Positions 9,978 through 24,322 of a stretch of DNA of 64,000 nucleotides are shown in pieces; the first letter of the stretch is position 1, and each line of letters starts with the position of its first letter. Source of the DNA: Bombus terrestris (taxonomy: Eukaryota > Arthropoda > Insecta > Hymenoptera > Apidae); contig NC_063272.1 in the NCBI RefSeq assembly GCF_910591885.1, positions 6,398,364 to 6,462,363 of the forward strand, read 5' to 3'. The translations under genes were made by a program, and so were the position numbers. The notes under the pieces were generated by a model. It was not told the DNA's origin, made no database searches, and worked only from the letters and a program-made list of their open reading frames with translations.

Positions 9978-12900
9978 GCGTTAGAAAATCTGTAAATAAA
10001 ATTAGCACACCGCATCGTATGCCAGGCGTTAAGCGGTACGCGAATATGTTGGAAAATAGACTTCGACGTGTTTTCAATGCGACATAAATTTTCAAGGAAA
10101 CAGAAAAACGGAAACGGACAATGTAACTCGTTTCGCGTTGTAATTTGCATGAATTCGTCGGTTGTTTTTGTTTTCGTGGGAAATTGTATGGTGGAATCGA
10201 GATTGATCCATCAGCCATGCAATTCGCATAATTCTCCGGTGTACACCGAAACGAGCGTTTAACGGGCCGAAGTTATTTTTTTCTCTGACTGAATTCAGAG
10301 TATTGCAAGCGAATTCAATTGTTCTTTTTTATTAGGTTGTTCTGGAAAACGTAGTGCGTTTTCAAAGTCTATTCTTCGAACCGAAGCAAATAATGAAACG
10401 TACAAACAATCGGAAGATATATCATGTTATTGAATGTGGAAACATATTGTATTTTGAATGATGTGTTAGCTACAGAATTTTAAGTATTTTATCTTAACTG
10501 GAAGTTACCAGTGGCTGTTTTAATACGAGTTTCTTTTAATTTTACGCGTGTTAACTTTTTAGGGATTATTTATCACTAAGAGCATTTTTCATTAGTTTCG
10601 TAGTATCGTAAAATGTTATCCATAAAACCAAAAGGCTAACGTAGTCAACGTGTCCTGTTCAAAATTTCATATTTTAATTCTTGATATACAACTTATTTAA
10701 ACATAGGAGTATGTAATAATATACTATTACTTTCTCTAGAATAGTGTAATAACCATTCTATAAATTGTTATCCGCGATATTAAAAGGATTTTCGTTGCTT
10801 TCAATACAACGATCGTTTGTGTATATTTTCAATCGACGAAAAACGAACGTTTCGATTGGTTTGTTTTTGGTCCACGTAACGGGTTTTAAATTGCTGCTCC
10901 ATCGAACGAATCCTCTTTATAATAAACGACATTTCGTCGATTCAAACCCCGATCCGCTTTAAGCGGTAAATTTTTCACGACGATTTTCGTCTCTGCAAAG
11001 CATCAGGTCTGTTCATCGATCGCGTATTCATCGAATTTCCGGTAGGACGCTCATTTTCATGCTTTATGAATGGCTTGCTGCGCTATTATCTATTTATCGC
11101 TCTATTAAACGCTTCGTGCCATTCCAGTGTAAACGCTTTGGTTTTCATCGTCGATTTTTAACGTCATCGTATCGCAGAAATATCATGGATCATTGATTTC
11201 GCAGATCTGTGCATCGCTACTGGCTCGTTAACCTGTTTTTTCACGAATATTTTTCTTTCTTTTATTCCCTTTCCCCCCTCTCTTTTTGATTGTACGAGCT
11301 ACACATTTCTACTCACTTTCTAAAATTGATGACGCGTTTCCAATTCATCCGATTCAATAGGAGGCTCTCATTCGATACCTCAAGCGAGATCGTACTTTGT
11401 GCTTTAAAACTATCGGATGAATCTATTTCCTTTGAAAGTTGACTTTTATGTGTAACGCGAGCCATTTGGAAAATTTGTATTTTCTGTGTAAAGCGATATT
11501 TGAGATGTTTGTACGTACGAAGGTTTAAAGACAATTTGAGGAATTATTTATATATGATTCTATGTTTATTAGATACTAAAGCGAGATGTTTAAGTACATA
11601 ACTAGGTATATCTTCATCGATTCTCAATTTAAACTGAAATTGGCATCCTACGAATTTGATTATATGTTTTATATACATATCGTATCTTTGAAGATGTTTC
11701 AGTAATAAAGTAATGGCAAATTATTATTATTTTATGATTCATTATGAACACGAACTGTAATTATTTTCTCATTGCCATACAAAATCTTTCTTATCTCATT
11801 TATCGCTTAAAAATCAATCAGTGATGATTGAAGCGATGAATCATGAAGATAAAGCTAAGAGCTTCGCGATGAAATAATTCCATAAGATTCAGTAGTTGTA
11901 ACTTTTTATCTTGCATATTTCTTTTGAGATAGCAATCTTACCGTGTTGTAGTACATGTTTGATTTATTCGACTTACTCTAGATATATACTTGTAGGCAAG
12001 TATAAAGTAAAAGTAAATTTTAATTATTTAATTTTATGTACTTAACTCTCTTCGGTAATTTCATATTCATCATATCGCCATACACTCTGGTATAATTTGT
12101 TAAATTGCCTCGCTTTATTAAATTTGGTGTTCTACAATTTTTTACATTACTAATATTCTCTCCTTTAATTATATTCCCCATATTTCATTTCACTTACATT
12201 TTATACGTAATATTATATTTAACCGACTGACTTATGAATTTATGTATACGTATAGAAATACGATGAATTTAAAGCTCATACAGATTATTCTAACACTTTA
12301 CTTTCTCTCGAATAATTCGTTGTACCGTAGAAAGGGATATTTTTTGTTAGTTAATCGGGCACAGGCTTGTCTCAATGATTTCATGCACACAATGCCGGCG
12401 TTTTCTCGCCTGGTAATTAAATTCAATCGGTTCTATAAATATTCGCTAATGCAAGGCCGCAGTCGCATCTAGCTTTGTTCCTTTTATCTTTCATTACGGC
12501 TGCTTGTTTATCGCTCAATGAACTGTTGTGCACGTGGAAATATGCGAACGTTGTCGCATCAATGGATCTGTAATCGTCTTGGAATTCTCTAGCCATACCC
12601 ATAATTGTTGACAGAATATTTCGCCAGCAGAGAATTCGAACTGAATTCTTAATTTTGCGATGGATTAATTTTTTAATTTTTTAAATACAAATTTGTAACA
12701 TTTCAAAAGGTAAACTTAAATTAAAATAAATTAAATTAACCTCCTATAATTTGTTGTATATAATATAAGCATTATATCTAATTAAAGACAATTAAAGACA
12801 AATTTAAATCTAATAAATTAATTAAATTGGAATTCAATATCTTGAAAAAAATCACAAATTACAAAAATTGTTCTTTTCATTAAATTAGATTATGGGTTCT

Positions 12901-15900
12901 CTTCAAAGAATATATACAGTACAGTCTTTTAATTGGACAAATAGCATTCAAATAAAAAAATTAAAAAATCGGACTTGGATCTTCCTTACGTGATCCTCAA
13001 TTATTACCATGTATTTATTAATTGTCCCGGAAACTGTTTTATTTTAAAGAAAGCAATAAGCTGCATAAAAAGTTCTATTAATTCGATTTCTTTTTCCTTA
13101 ACAATATAAGAAAATCGTTTTTCGCGAGGTACTTTCGCTGTTTTTCCGATTGGATTAAATTTTTATAGTTACAGCCAGCTTTCCTAAGAAGCGTAGAAGT
13201 TGCAGTTTTGAGTTCGTGCTCTTGCGGAAGGATTAAAATTTTTAACCGGAGGCCACGGTCTACGGTTTATTTAGTCGAGAAACTTTCAGTGGATTTCTTC
13301 TAACGTTTTCTCATTCAGGAAACTTTTACGTGAGCAGCATGCAATATTTCGGAAGCAAGAAATCCAGGTGATGCGCGAAAGATAAATTACACGTTTAACG
13401 ATAGAAAGTCGGAAGTTTTTTGTCCTTTCAAAAATGAGTAAAATATCTCATACTCTCGGACTCTAAACGTTGAACGAGTAAAGTGAAGAAATATCATATG
13501 GCTTCACTTTCACTGAATTGAAATCGGAAATAACGATTGAAAGCGGAACGAAAAATTTGGGAGCGGAAAATAGAATAATAATTTGTATCGTCGGATTCTT
13601 TTCATAAAGAAGTTAGCCTTCGTATTACAATTTTTTATATTAATGTTTGACGTTCTTCAAATAAAAAATTATTTCAAGTAGTACTTTGAAGTACTAAAGT
13701 ACTTCAAGTATCCTGAAAAGAATGTAATTTCTATATTTCCTTCTTACTAATTTCAAGTTCAAGAATAGTTACAGTTTTGTCTATCCTATGACGATCTCCT
13801 CAGATTAATGTGCGATATTGTTGCATTTGAGGTCGATTATACCAGCATAGTTGCGTCTGATAAATAACACCCAATGTCCCACCATTTCTCTATTACGATT
13901 CATTAAATTTGATCGAATGATAAACTCACCACAGTGGTGATTTTCCAAAGGTATTATTCATTGTCCGGTAAGTACCTACACTCTCTATTCCAGAGTTCAA
14001 TCTCGCGCGAAGTTTGACTTACTCATCTAGTAACTAAGAGCTGAGGTCAACCTGCGCCCTCGTTAAATACTCTATTATGTAGGTATATAACCAAAACCTA
14101 CGTTCTTGGTACTTAGTTAGTGTCAGTGGCAGTTACTTCATGTCACAAATTCGTCTAGTCGATTAAGCGCCTATTCGAACTCTGTTGTACTTCCTGTAAC
14201 AGTAAGAAACTATCTTTGGAAGATGCATGTAGAATATATAGAAGATCTTACAGGAAGATGAAGTTCGATGGTCTAACTGAATGAATGCTTAATGAACATT
14301 TACTTTTACATAGGACAGAGTAATCAAATTGGTGAAATACGTTTCGAATTCTTTTCTTTTTCTTTTTATTTGGATAACATCGTTTTTATCATGATACTTA
14401 TGAAAACGGCTGATATTAAAGTCCAATTGAAAATTGATCATTTGCAAAAATATCGTTAATGTGCTTATTTGTAAGAGTTAACGATAACGCATTTCTATAT
14501 CTATGATGATAGCTGCAAGAGTGAATGATAACAGAATTTTATCTCTCAATAAGGCTTTTCAAAAATATATTTTTCTAAATCTAACATTTGTTAAAATTCT
14601 CTACTTTATGTAATTGGAAGAAGAAGAGAGAAACTTTAACCGTTTGACGACAGTTCACTTGTTGCAAACACCTGACGATTAACTTCTGTCACTTGCCAAC
14701 CCTTCTAAACCCATCTTACGATGTGTTAGATCGAAATGTCAAAATTCATTTTAAAAGGATGCTATCGTATCACGTTTTTGTTGATAGGCGAAGTGAAAAG
14801 ATTTTAACAGTAAGAGGTTAAAAATGTATGGAGACCTGTAAAGTTGAAAATGTGGAAAAACGAGCGGTTGTGTAAAGCTGTAACAGTCCACCAAGAGGGG
14901 ATTCCAGTTTCAATTCCGGCTGCAACGACAGCGGAATTCTCTCTTCGTAGAGACATATCCGGTTTTCGAAGCAGATGAGTCGGCGCTCGGTGTAGTTTAA
15001 TCGGTTACACGTAAACCGCGGCATCGAATCTATCGGCGCGTCAATTCCGATTCCCATTCCGGTGAACCGTTTCCGCTCGTTGGAATTAAACGCGGCCCTG
15101 TGAAAAGTTTATGATGCTAATCATGGTTGCGTCCTAATCGGCCCGGTTGCGGCGATTGAAACGCGCGTTTCGTTGCGTTTTGCGCGTTGAATCGCTGTTC
15201 GATCGATAGAGACCGGTTTGCTAGCTGTTAGCGAATTGTTGTCAGGAGTAATTGGAAATAAGAGATCGATCAACCTCATCCTCTTGAAAAATCAGGATAC
15301 CAAAGCCTTCGATGTACTAGGAAATCGTTCTTTTCTTAAAGGATAATGGCTGATGCTTCCCTCTCCATCTTTGGTATTAAATTTACTGCTGAAGGTTGAA
15401 ATCTGTTAAGAAATATTAGAAATATTGAATTATGAGTTAGTCCTCGAGTAGCGTCATTACATCGCGTGACTTTAACAACCAGAGGCGAATTAAAAATAAA
15501 AGGTTATAATAAATGTTATAATAAATTACATAGAATTATAAGTTAGAATATAAATTGGCAATTAGCCTAACCATATCTGACACAAATTGTTGTTACATAG
15601 TCATTTATGATAGAATAATAGCAGTTGTTAATTAACATTACGAAAGAAATATCGATCCTTTAATTATTTTTAATCTTAAATTCCTTTTTGTTCAGATCCT
15701 TCATTATAACGATGTCTTTAATTTGGAATCTTTTTGTAATTATCCAAACATAATCAATTGAAACACGAAGACTAAAGAACTTCAACTCAGAACTCTTAAA
15801 AGAGCATCCGTTAAGCTCCATATATAATAAATTATTTCCTCTTCACGTAAGAATCTATTTATGCGTCTGATTAAGTTTCGTTGAACACGTGGAACATTTC

Positions 15901-18900
15901 CAATGCCATATACCGCAAGACATCGTTCCAGACATCCACGCGATTCAATCGCATTTACATTCTGTTTGTTGTCTCGAATATTCAGTACACTTATTTCAGT
16001 GTGATAATAGGAGGTAGAAATTCAGATGGTTTAATCAGGATTCCCTTTAAAGAATGAACGATTTATCCGCGGAGAATCCAATAAGAATGTTCGATTTTCG
16101 AGCGAAAAGCTTAGAAAATACGCTCGGTAAACAGGACATTCGACGTATTTGCGATCCATTTGACCGTGCAGCTTGTTAAATTTGTACGTATTTTCCCCTG
16201 TTGGATCGTTAATTCGCCGTTAATGTTTTTATTGGGAGGAAGGTGTATCGACAACGCGTACGCCACTCGCTTGAATATACATATATTCGTAACGTACCAT
16301 CGAACGAATCAATTTGCCTTTTCACCTTGCCCCGAGGAGATGTGTATTTTCAGTTGGAAACAAAACCGTGAAAAAAAAACACCACCAAATCGTTTCGACG
16401 TTGATCTTTTTAAATTGGTTTGTGTATTTTTCGAACGCAACCTCGATTTATATGCTCGTTGAACGCGCTTCTCGTTTTTATGTGCTCGGTTTCTGAAACT
16501 CTTTAACGGAGGCTCATTAATGATATCCGTATGTATTTTCAAATAAATACTTTCCAATGTTCATTTCCTACCATAAGTTATTTGATATGTATCCTGAAAA
16601 AAGTAATGTTTTCAGAGAAAGGAAGAATAGATCTTTAAATATTCGCAGCAATTATGCAAGTATGTAGCACTAATATCTGATTGCACAAAGATTTCAGCTG
16701 ATAATGATCTTATGGTAACGCCACTTTGAAATGTTAATACAATGCAATGTACGAGAGATTAAGATCGAAAGTTCAAGCACAATGTTCTATAAAGAACACC
16801 GTTAGGTGTGGCGCCATGCAACGTGGAACGTCAGACAAGTTTCTAACTCGGGAAAACCGATTCACTATCCTTTCGGAATTAGATCGACACGTAGTTCTCT
16901 TTTTCAATGCAATGTAGATAAAAATTGGCAACTTCGATCGATCATATGTTATTCAACAATACCTCTGTTAACAACGTTTCGTAGGCACGTCGAGTTGCAG
17001 GCAGTTGGGTTGGGTTTCGGTTTTTAGAATGTCAAATGAAGTAATGTACATATATTTTTTTCATTAATTTTTGCTTGTCGGCTACAAAATGAGATTAATT
17101 TACATAGCTTTCTCATTCTCACTCTCATTCAGCCTCAGGTCGAATGAGATAATAATTACTGTATTTAATAACTGATACAAAAATACATTCTTATTCTCTT
17201 TCTCTAAAAGAGAACTTTGTCGACCAATCTGAACTCTGAACTTTAACTGATCTGAGCCGCAATTGTTGCAACTTATCCTTTATAGATCTCGACTGTAATA
17301 GTCACAACTTCACATAATGTACGAAGTTGTCGGAATATCCCCGTTGGCCACAGTTAAGTGTTGCGAATGTAAACACGGAATATTCTCTATCGGCTGCGTA
17401 TAAAGTGTTAATAATTTCCATGTTTCATCGAATCTCGATTATCTCCGCCGGTGATTGAATCGTGCGCAGTTGGAAGAGTCGCGTGCTCGTACGAGTTGAA
17501 ACGGAGACTGAATAACTCGAAACAAACGGCTAGAGGGTACTCGTGATGCATGACACGTAAATTCGATTCGACATCGGAGCGAGCTCGCGGCACGTATGCC
17601 TGACCTAGCCGTGGAACACGGCGGAACCGTTAACCGCACGGTGCCGTGAACTTTTGCCGCGAGTAACGTGAGCGCAATCTAATTTCGAGCGAGGAGAGCC
17701 CCGTTCACCGGTTGCACGCGGTTCCCTGCACGCACCGGCAAACGGTGCACGACCTACAACGGCCAACCTATTTTGGAATATTTCGCCCGTTGAATATACC
17801 GCAATTTCCCTCTGCGTATGGTGTGTATTGATATCCTTTCGTTGTAGCGACACGCAATACCGCCGCGTAGCCAAATGCGACAATCACGTTATCATCCACG
17901 TTGCATCTCGTCCTAAACGAGCCAGTATGCCCTCCTGATCGTTGTTCGCATATTTCGCCACTTTGACCTTTTTTTCGTAGTGTTTTAATTGCGCGTTACT
18001 TGAAATTCGAAGCGCAACTTAGATCGTCTTAGATGAAGAGGGAGAATTTTCTAGGATTTCGGAAGGCGCAGAGAAAATGGGAATGTTGAAATGGGAATTT
18101 GAGAATGAGAAGCGCACGAAGATCGGGGAGAAGATTTTCCTTGAAACTGTTGGAACGATTAGGATCCTCGGAAGATGACTGTAAACATGTTTATGAGAAA
18201 TACTTGTAAGAAACGTTTATGAGATTTTGTTGCGAATTAGATCGTCACGGTGTCCATAACCGTGTTGTATATCTGTCACGATTTTAGACTAAATGTAAGC
18301 TGCCGGGTTATGTGATTAATTACTAGCCGCTAACTTTGAATTGAATTAGTATCCGAGTTGTCAAAATGAATTTTCTTTACGGTTGCCTGAACGAGAGTTT
18401 TGGTGGAAGTTTTCGTAATTGCGAATGGTTGAGCGAAATGGTTGAGCATGTCTGCTCCAATTAGAGTATAATAGATGGAAATGGTAGGGATGATGTAATT
18501 GGGCAACTGTTATTGCTGAAGCTTCGCTGTAAACTTGGGTGAATTGTTTGATTGCCGTGCAGAGAAGGTGATGGAGATGATGACTCAAGTAATGGTTTGG
18601 AAGACCGATTGTATTTCTGATTAGCCGGTTGGTTTGTTGATTGTAACGTATTATTATTTCAATATATTTCAATATAAATTCAATAACATCAAAATTAATT
18701 CATTTAAAAACAGCACAGACATTATGTTAGTCATAAAGTTAAATTGCAAACTCGATTTAATTAAGCTTTCATTTCAGTTATGTGTTCCGAAGGTAATTTT
18801 ACATATTATCGTGCTACGTGTTCACATACATTTCTATTCATCGCGTGCCGAACTTGGTCTTAAGTGTGCGTGACAAAATGCAGAATCGTTTCTAGGTTAC

Positions 18901-21900
18901 GTGCTATTTCGTACAAGGTAACATACAACTACTAAAAAGAATCTATTTAATTCGTTCTTTAATTTAATTTGATTAATCTTGTGAATCTTGCGTAAGTCTA
19001 CTCGAACTATTATACACAATTTCTTAAATACCTGATTTAAGTTAATTATTAACAAATATATAGAATAATGTATTCTGAATTAGTTCTGAATTAGTTAGCA
19101 AAGGAATATAAATAAAAGGACAATTTCGAATCTAAATTTTATTTTTATTTTGATTATAAGTAATCGATTATTTTCAGCAGAATATTATCTCGTTTGCTCC
19201 TAAAAAAAATCCATTTCGATATGATCAGGGAGTTAACCATTCAAAGAAATCGCCAATACCATTCCTCTGTCTTTCTTCTGTATCGTTTATCCATCATTTC
19301 TGTCTATTCAATCCCTGCTACTTAGAAAGGCGTGAATTGTGATGGTCGGCAATTGATTTTCGTCTCACCACGCTCGTTTGTTCTTCACGGTCTGCCTTCG
19401 GGATTTCACGGATCTGTTAACGACACGCGTCAATACACGAACGCGTAATCGTTCCACGTCACGCGACCAATCGCCTAAGCGGCAACCGTCGTGAAATCTC
19501 TGCAAATCTCGTTTGACAATGCGTTTTAGACAAAGTGAGAGTGAAAAAGAAGATCCGATGTAATTGGTAAAAATACGTCGCACCACGCGTATTTTCTGTG
19601 ATTATGCAATGCTGAATCGCGATTTCAGTTTGATTATTACTTCGTAATCAAGTACTTTTGCCACTTCATTCGCGTGCAACAGTGTCTTATAACACAGCAC
19701 AGTCACGACACATCAGGGCGTCATAGTTCAACCACTCGTTTCCACTTTCACTTTGGAAACTCGTGACGGGGTAGTTTGATTTTTGTACGGCCCTGAACGC
19801 GTCTTGATCACGCTAACCTATTTGGTAAAATAACCACTGCTCTGGATACTGTCACTATGCGTTTACTTTATTGTTAGTTTACTTTAGAGCAATGATGGTA
19901 TTTGTCTCTCGTGGTTTTTGGCGTATGATAAATAAACATAATTTTTGATATGCTTAAGATGGAAGCTTGACGATGTTGTAATGGATAAATAATGTTTGGT
20001 AATTTCGAAAATTTAATCAGATTTTTATCCATGATAGTTAGTGGATGAAACGATTAAAGCTGTATGTATTCTTTTTCATAGGTGTTAGGACATTTTCTGG
20101 TTTCACATGAAATGTGACAATTAATTTAAAGTACTAATGAAACAATTCGTCGATTATAATTTGATATAATATTCGTGGAGGGTTGCTATGCAATATACGG
20201 TGGCAGATAAAAGAAAGTTTAACATTGGTAGGCTATGAATTTTAGTAGCTTTTTATTACGTTGATGACAGTCATCTATGCTGTGGTACTTATTATAGCTA
20301 TTCATTGTTCTTATTAGATATAAATCCATTTTGTAAACTTATGGTATCTTTTTATATTTCTCATATTATAAATTTTAGCTAATATTTGTTCAGACGATGC
20401 AACTAGCAAGAATTATAATAATACAGTAAGTTATAATAATTATATGTTGTGATATATCCTTTAAAAATCTGCAAAATAGCAAATATCTTTGCTAATTGAC
20501 AAGCATGTAAGTAATGTCTTACGTGTAATTAGCAAAATTCCGTTCGACAGGTTACAAGATAGCTATCAAGTGGTATTTGAGATTCAAGTACGAAACGATG
20601 GCTGTGTTGCAACAATCATACAAGTGTTTATGTAATTCTTCATGTTCGTACGCGTTTACAACGTAAAGACACTATAACGTACATGTGTGTTCCCGATGCT
20701 TGAAGTATAAACCGGTTAAGATTTATTTGGCAGTGTGACAGAAAAACGAGCATCCATTGCCAACGGAACTCGTCGACCGCGTTTCGAGAAAGCTAAAACC
20801 CTATACTTTATCGACTCTTAAGTGATTACATGCGGTCAGATTTATACTTTTTAAAATTTTTCATATTTTGTAATGTGCCTTTCGGGGTAGGTAAAAACCT
20901 GATTGAAATTTTATACACTCTACTTATGATCCATTAACACTTCGTACGAAATATCAATTTTTTACATTAACGTCACGTGACATTACAATTTTACGTGACC
21001 GAATTATTGCGAGATATAAAATACATTTTCCATTGAATTTTCTAGTATTAACGAATTTATAAAATTCAACTGTTATTAATAGAACGAACCTTTTCACTTT
21101 TTTAGTCATAATTATATTAATCCTCTCACGAACGATTGCGCCTTCACTATATTTTCTTTACGAAATAATCTAATAAATTTTTTTTTATTATTACTAATTG
21201 CTAAAAAGACAATTTCTCGTACACTGCAAAAGAAATCAATGTCTAACAACCCTTAATAACATCCTTATAGAAACAATCAAACAATCAAATCAATTTCCCT
21301 ATTCCAATAGAGAAATATAAATCAGTTAAAAATCAATCATAAATTTTTTTCAAATCACACTCATACGCCACAACCACAACTCAGCCCACAAACGGGTTAG
21401 GCGTTATAAATTTTCCAGCAACGTCGCTATAAAACCCAGGTCAATTTTTATTAGATCCTGCGCGAGACGAATCTCGAGCGGATTCGCAAGAATTTATCGC
21501 GGATGATATCGCGTCGATGGAAGGGCATAAAAGCGATTTTAATGCTTGCTACGATGGTTTCTTCTTCCGCGCGTGCACCGGTATACACGTGGTCGTGACT
21601 ACAATATAACAGCAGTGAAGCCCACGTAGACATACGCGTTCTCCGATATCGACTCGCTCGACGAGCATCGCGTATCATCTGTACGTGTACGGAACACGAG
21701 ATGGAGACGTTTTATTGGACGTTATCCTGGGTCGTTTGTAATCATTTCGCAGGATCTGCCGTGCGCCGCGTGGACTTGAAAAATGGAAGTCCAAGTAGCA
21801 CGGTATCGAGGAAAAGAGAAAGTATAGAAAGGTCTGTGAGGTGTGAGAGACCAGCAAGCGAGATATATTTAGATTTTTCTGCTCTCAGTGAATTCTTTCG

Positions 21901-22668
21901 TGTTGTCTGTTCTGTTGTCTATTTTTTGTCTGTTTTCCGCCCTATTCGATCGTTCGTCTTTTCATGGTGGAACAGACAGCTGTGATTAGGAAGGAATAAC
22001 AATTTGTGATTTGGTGATTGTATTAGTTGTACTTTATGTCGTATCGATTAAATTAAAAGTAAATATCATTTGTTGTAGAAATTTGAAGTATGTTTTGATG
22101 GAATATAGAGAATTAATTATTATATATATTGATATTAATAGAGGGAATAAAGGATGGAGTCTAACAATCTGGACTTTATTATGAATAATATCTGCTTACA
22201 TATTATGTGTTTATATCATCAGTGTGTTCTAAGCATTTTCAATCGCGTCATGAATTTACATTGTATGGATTCGTGTTACAAATTTGTATTAGTAAATATA
22301 CCGACTGCGTAAACGTGTAGTATTCGATTTCTAATCATGAGAGTCTCTAATCACCAGTTCCTCAAAGCAACTCTAGTGCAAACACACAACCCATCAAGTT
22401 ATCACGAAGAACGTAATTTAACCTAAGTAGCAACTCCTAAATAAGCTAAATCTTCAGTCTCAAATAGGAATATAAGAACTCCTATTTAATTACAATAAAT
22501 GTCTGTAAATATCTTGTGAAAAATCGCCAATGAATTCTATGAGATTTTAGATATTTTTCAAACATATATTCAACGAACAATTTATTAAATATGTTCCTAG
22601 GATATGAAATAACAATTATCCTTCCTAATAAATTATTAATTAAATTCTTAACTGATCTTGCTAGATAT
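9978..22668. other. Intron 2, part 1: no gene found
   Basis: This part is AT-rich with scattered CpG-rich islands at about 10790-11240, 14850-15240, 16080-16500, 17400-17960, 19340-19800 and 21420-21990. The islands carry overlapping ORFs on both strands, none with recognisable domains. A short palindrome lies at about 13681-13710 (TACTTTGAAGTACT against AGTACTTCAAGTA). I see no tRNA, transposon end or coding exon that can be supported. Confidence 0.55.
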
Positions 22669-23191
22669 TGTAGTATCGCGGAAAAATTAGGGATAAATTT
22701 TTTCTGATACTATTTATTATTTGTAATTTATTTATAATAAACTAGTTATACAGATATTAATGAGACAGAGAACGATGATCGTTTAATATGGAACTAATGT
22801 AACAGTCTTACTCTAATTCGATCACTCTCGCAACTGGACAACGCCAACAACTCAATCTCTTAGCTACGCTAGTAACTCACGCAACTCGACAACGCTAACA
22901 ACTCCACTCTCAACAACGCTAACACCTCTCGCAACTCGACAACGCTAACAACTCTTCTCTTCGACTCCTCGATTAACTCTGAACTCTCGACTCACTCCCC
23001 TTCTCGATCAACCGTCCAACGCTTTTCGACCAACAACAACTTTTTTTAGATTCAAACCGTCCTGTTAACACTCCGAAAGAACTAGGTGACTTTAGTCACA
23101 TAGGCCTTTTTTCTATGTAAACTAACGACTGAAAGACAGGCGACATTGTTTTGGTCAGTTTCTAACCAGGCTTTTTCCTCACGATACTACA
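22669..23191. mobile_element. Solo LTR-like element (copy 2) with ATAT target duplication
   Basis: This 523-bp element starts TGTAGTATCG and ends CGATACTACA, a perfect 10-bp inverted repeat beginning TG and ending CA. It is flanked by ATAT at 22665-22668 and again at 23192-23195. That is the structure of a solo LTR left by recombination, with the 4-bp duplication common in Gypsy-type elements. Its right 130 bases recur at 1-130. It holds no coding sequence. Its middle contains a 50-bp tandem repeat (22821-22965). A non-autonomous DNA transposon with short inverted ends is the alternative. The same boundaries would apply either way. Confidence 0.65.
22821..22965. repeat. 50-bp tandem repeat inside the LTR-like element
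   Basis: The core GCAACTCGACAACGCTAACA begins at 22830 (with three mismatches), 22881 and 22931, so the period is 50-51 bp. Half-units (CAACAACGCTAACACCTC) lie between full ones. The strand is rich in A and C and poor in G. Since it sits inside the element it is probably part of it, but the other copy is cut before this point. Confidence 0.75.
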
Positions 23192-23719
23192 ATATTATAT
23201 GAATATTATTATAATTCTCAAGTCTTAATATATGACACAAAGTGTCTCAGTAATCTTCAGTTACGTCAAACTTTATAATCATGACTTATTCAACTAATTA
23301 CAATTTATAAAATTAAATTAAAATTCGTATATTTCCATCTCACTGTAACGATTAAGAGTTGGATTTAATAATCGTCCCCATGCTCTCGAAAAGAGGTGCA
23401 AGAATGATGGATTGGAAAAAAGGAGTTTATTCTCTGGTATTGCTCGTTCATATTGTCTCCAGCAGTAAAGTAACGCGGCGTGGATAAATCCGTAAACAAA
23501 AGTGGATTATGACTGTTTCGCACGAGCATTGCGCGCTCTTTTCATCGCGGCGGGTATGCATAACTTCCTCGATAAGCCCGGTTGCTCGAAGTACATCGAA
23601 CGAATTTGAATATCGAGCATTTCGAGTTATTACGTCCACCAGAGGCTAGTTCGTTTCTTTTTTTAGCGCCATCATTGACAGATAGATATTTCGCGTTCCT
23701 GCACGCTTTCGGGTACGTA
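23192..23719. other. Spacer between the LTR-like element and the inverted-repeat element
   Basis: The first half is AT-rich. From about 23380 it becomes CpG-richer, with ORFs on the minus strand that have no recognisable content. Nothing further is supported. Confidence 0.5.
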
Positions 23720-24320
23720 CAGTTGCTCACGAAAGTATCCGAACATTTGTAGACATCCTTTACGAATATATCGTGTGTACTACACGAAACATTTTGAAAT
23801 TTCATTAATGCTATTATGAAATCTGACCATCGTGATTATATTAGTAAAGTTTGAAATCAATTCGAACATATGTACACGAAAATTGCAAAATATCCAATGC
23901 ACGGATTATACTGATAAAGCTTGAAACAAACCTGAAAATGCATGGTAGAAGCTTACCGGATATATAATGCAAATGTATATTTCACAGACATCATAAAAGT
24001 ATTTAAAGTCAATTATCCATTATATATTATATATTATCGATGGACTTCAATATTTAATGTTACTATCTTTAATACTTGTTGCATCATTTCTCTTGTACGT
24101 AATTGCCTATTCATACTGTATTCTAATTTTTTATTGAACATACACCTTGCAATAAATATATTGTAACTTTCACATACACATCCAGATTGGTTTCAGATTT
24201 TACCAATATAATATTACCTATCGTGATAGTTGTGTTTCGTTATAATGCTAATGAAATTTCATAACGTTTGATGATAAAAGTTTACTATGAGAAATATTCA
24301 TATACTTTCGCGCGCCACTG
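23720..24320. mobile_element. TA-inserting inverted-repeat element (Tc1/mariner-like MITE), copy B
   Basis: This 601-bp element is flanked on both sides by TA (23718-23719 and 24321-24322), the target duplication of the Tc1/mariner superfamily. The left end CAGTTGCTCACGAAAGTATC and the reverse complement of the right end CAGTGGCGCGCGAAAGTATA form long imperfect inverted repeats. They continue for roughly 120 bases, sharing GAAATTTCATTA.(C/T).(T/A)TA further in. No transposase is encoded, so it is a non-autonomous element. Relatives lie at 9395-9977 and 61747-62083. Confidence 0.8.
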
Positions 24321-24322
24321 TA

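Noticed and set aside
10334..10400. TTAGGTTGTTCTGGAAAACG, resembling a mariner-type end
   Set aside because: I found no inverted partner within about 1.5 kb and no transposase remnant, so a transposon call is not supported.
13160..13185. ACAGCCAGCTTTC resembling the mature miR-2 family
   Set aside because: The match is only about 11 bases, the seed region lacks the usual UAUCACA start, and no pairing arm is visible nearby.
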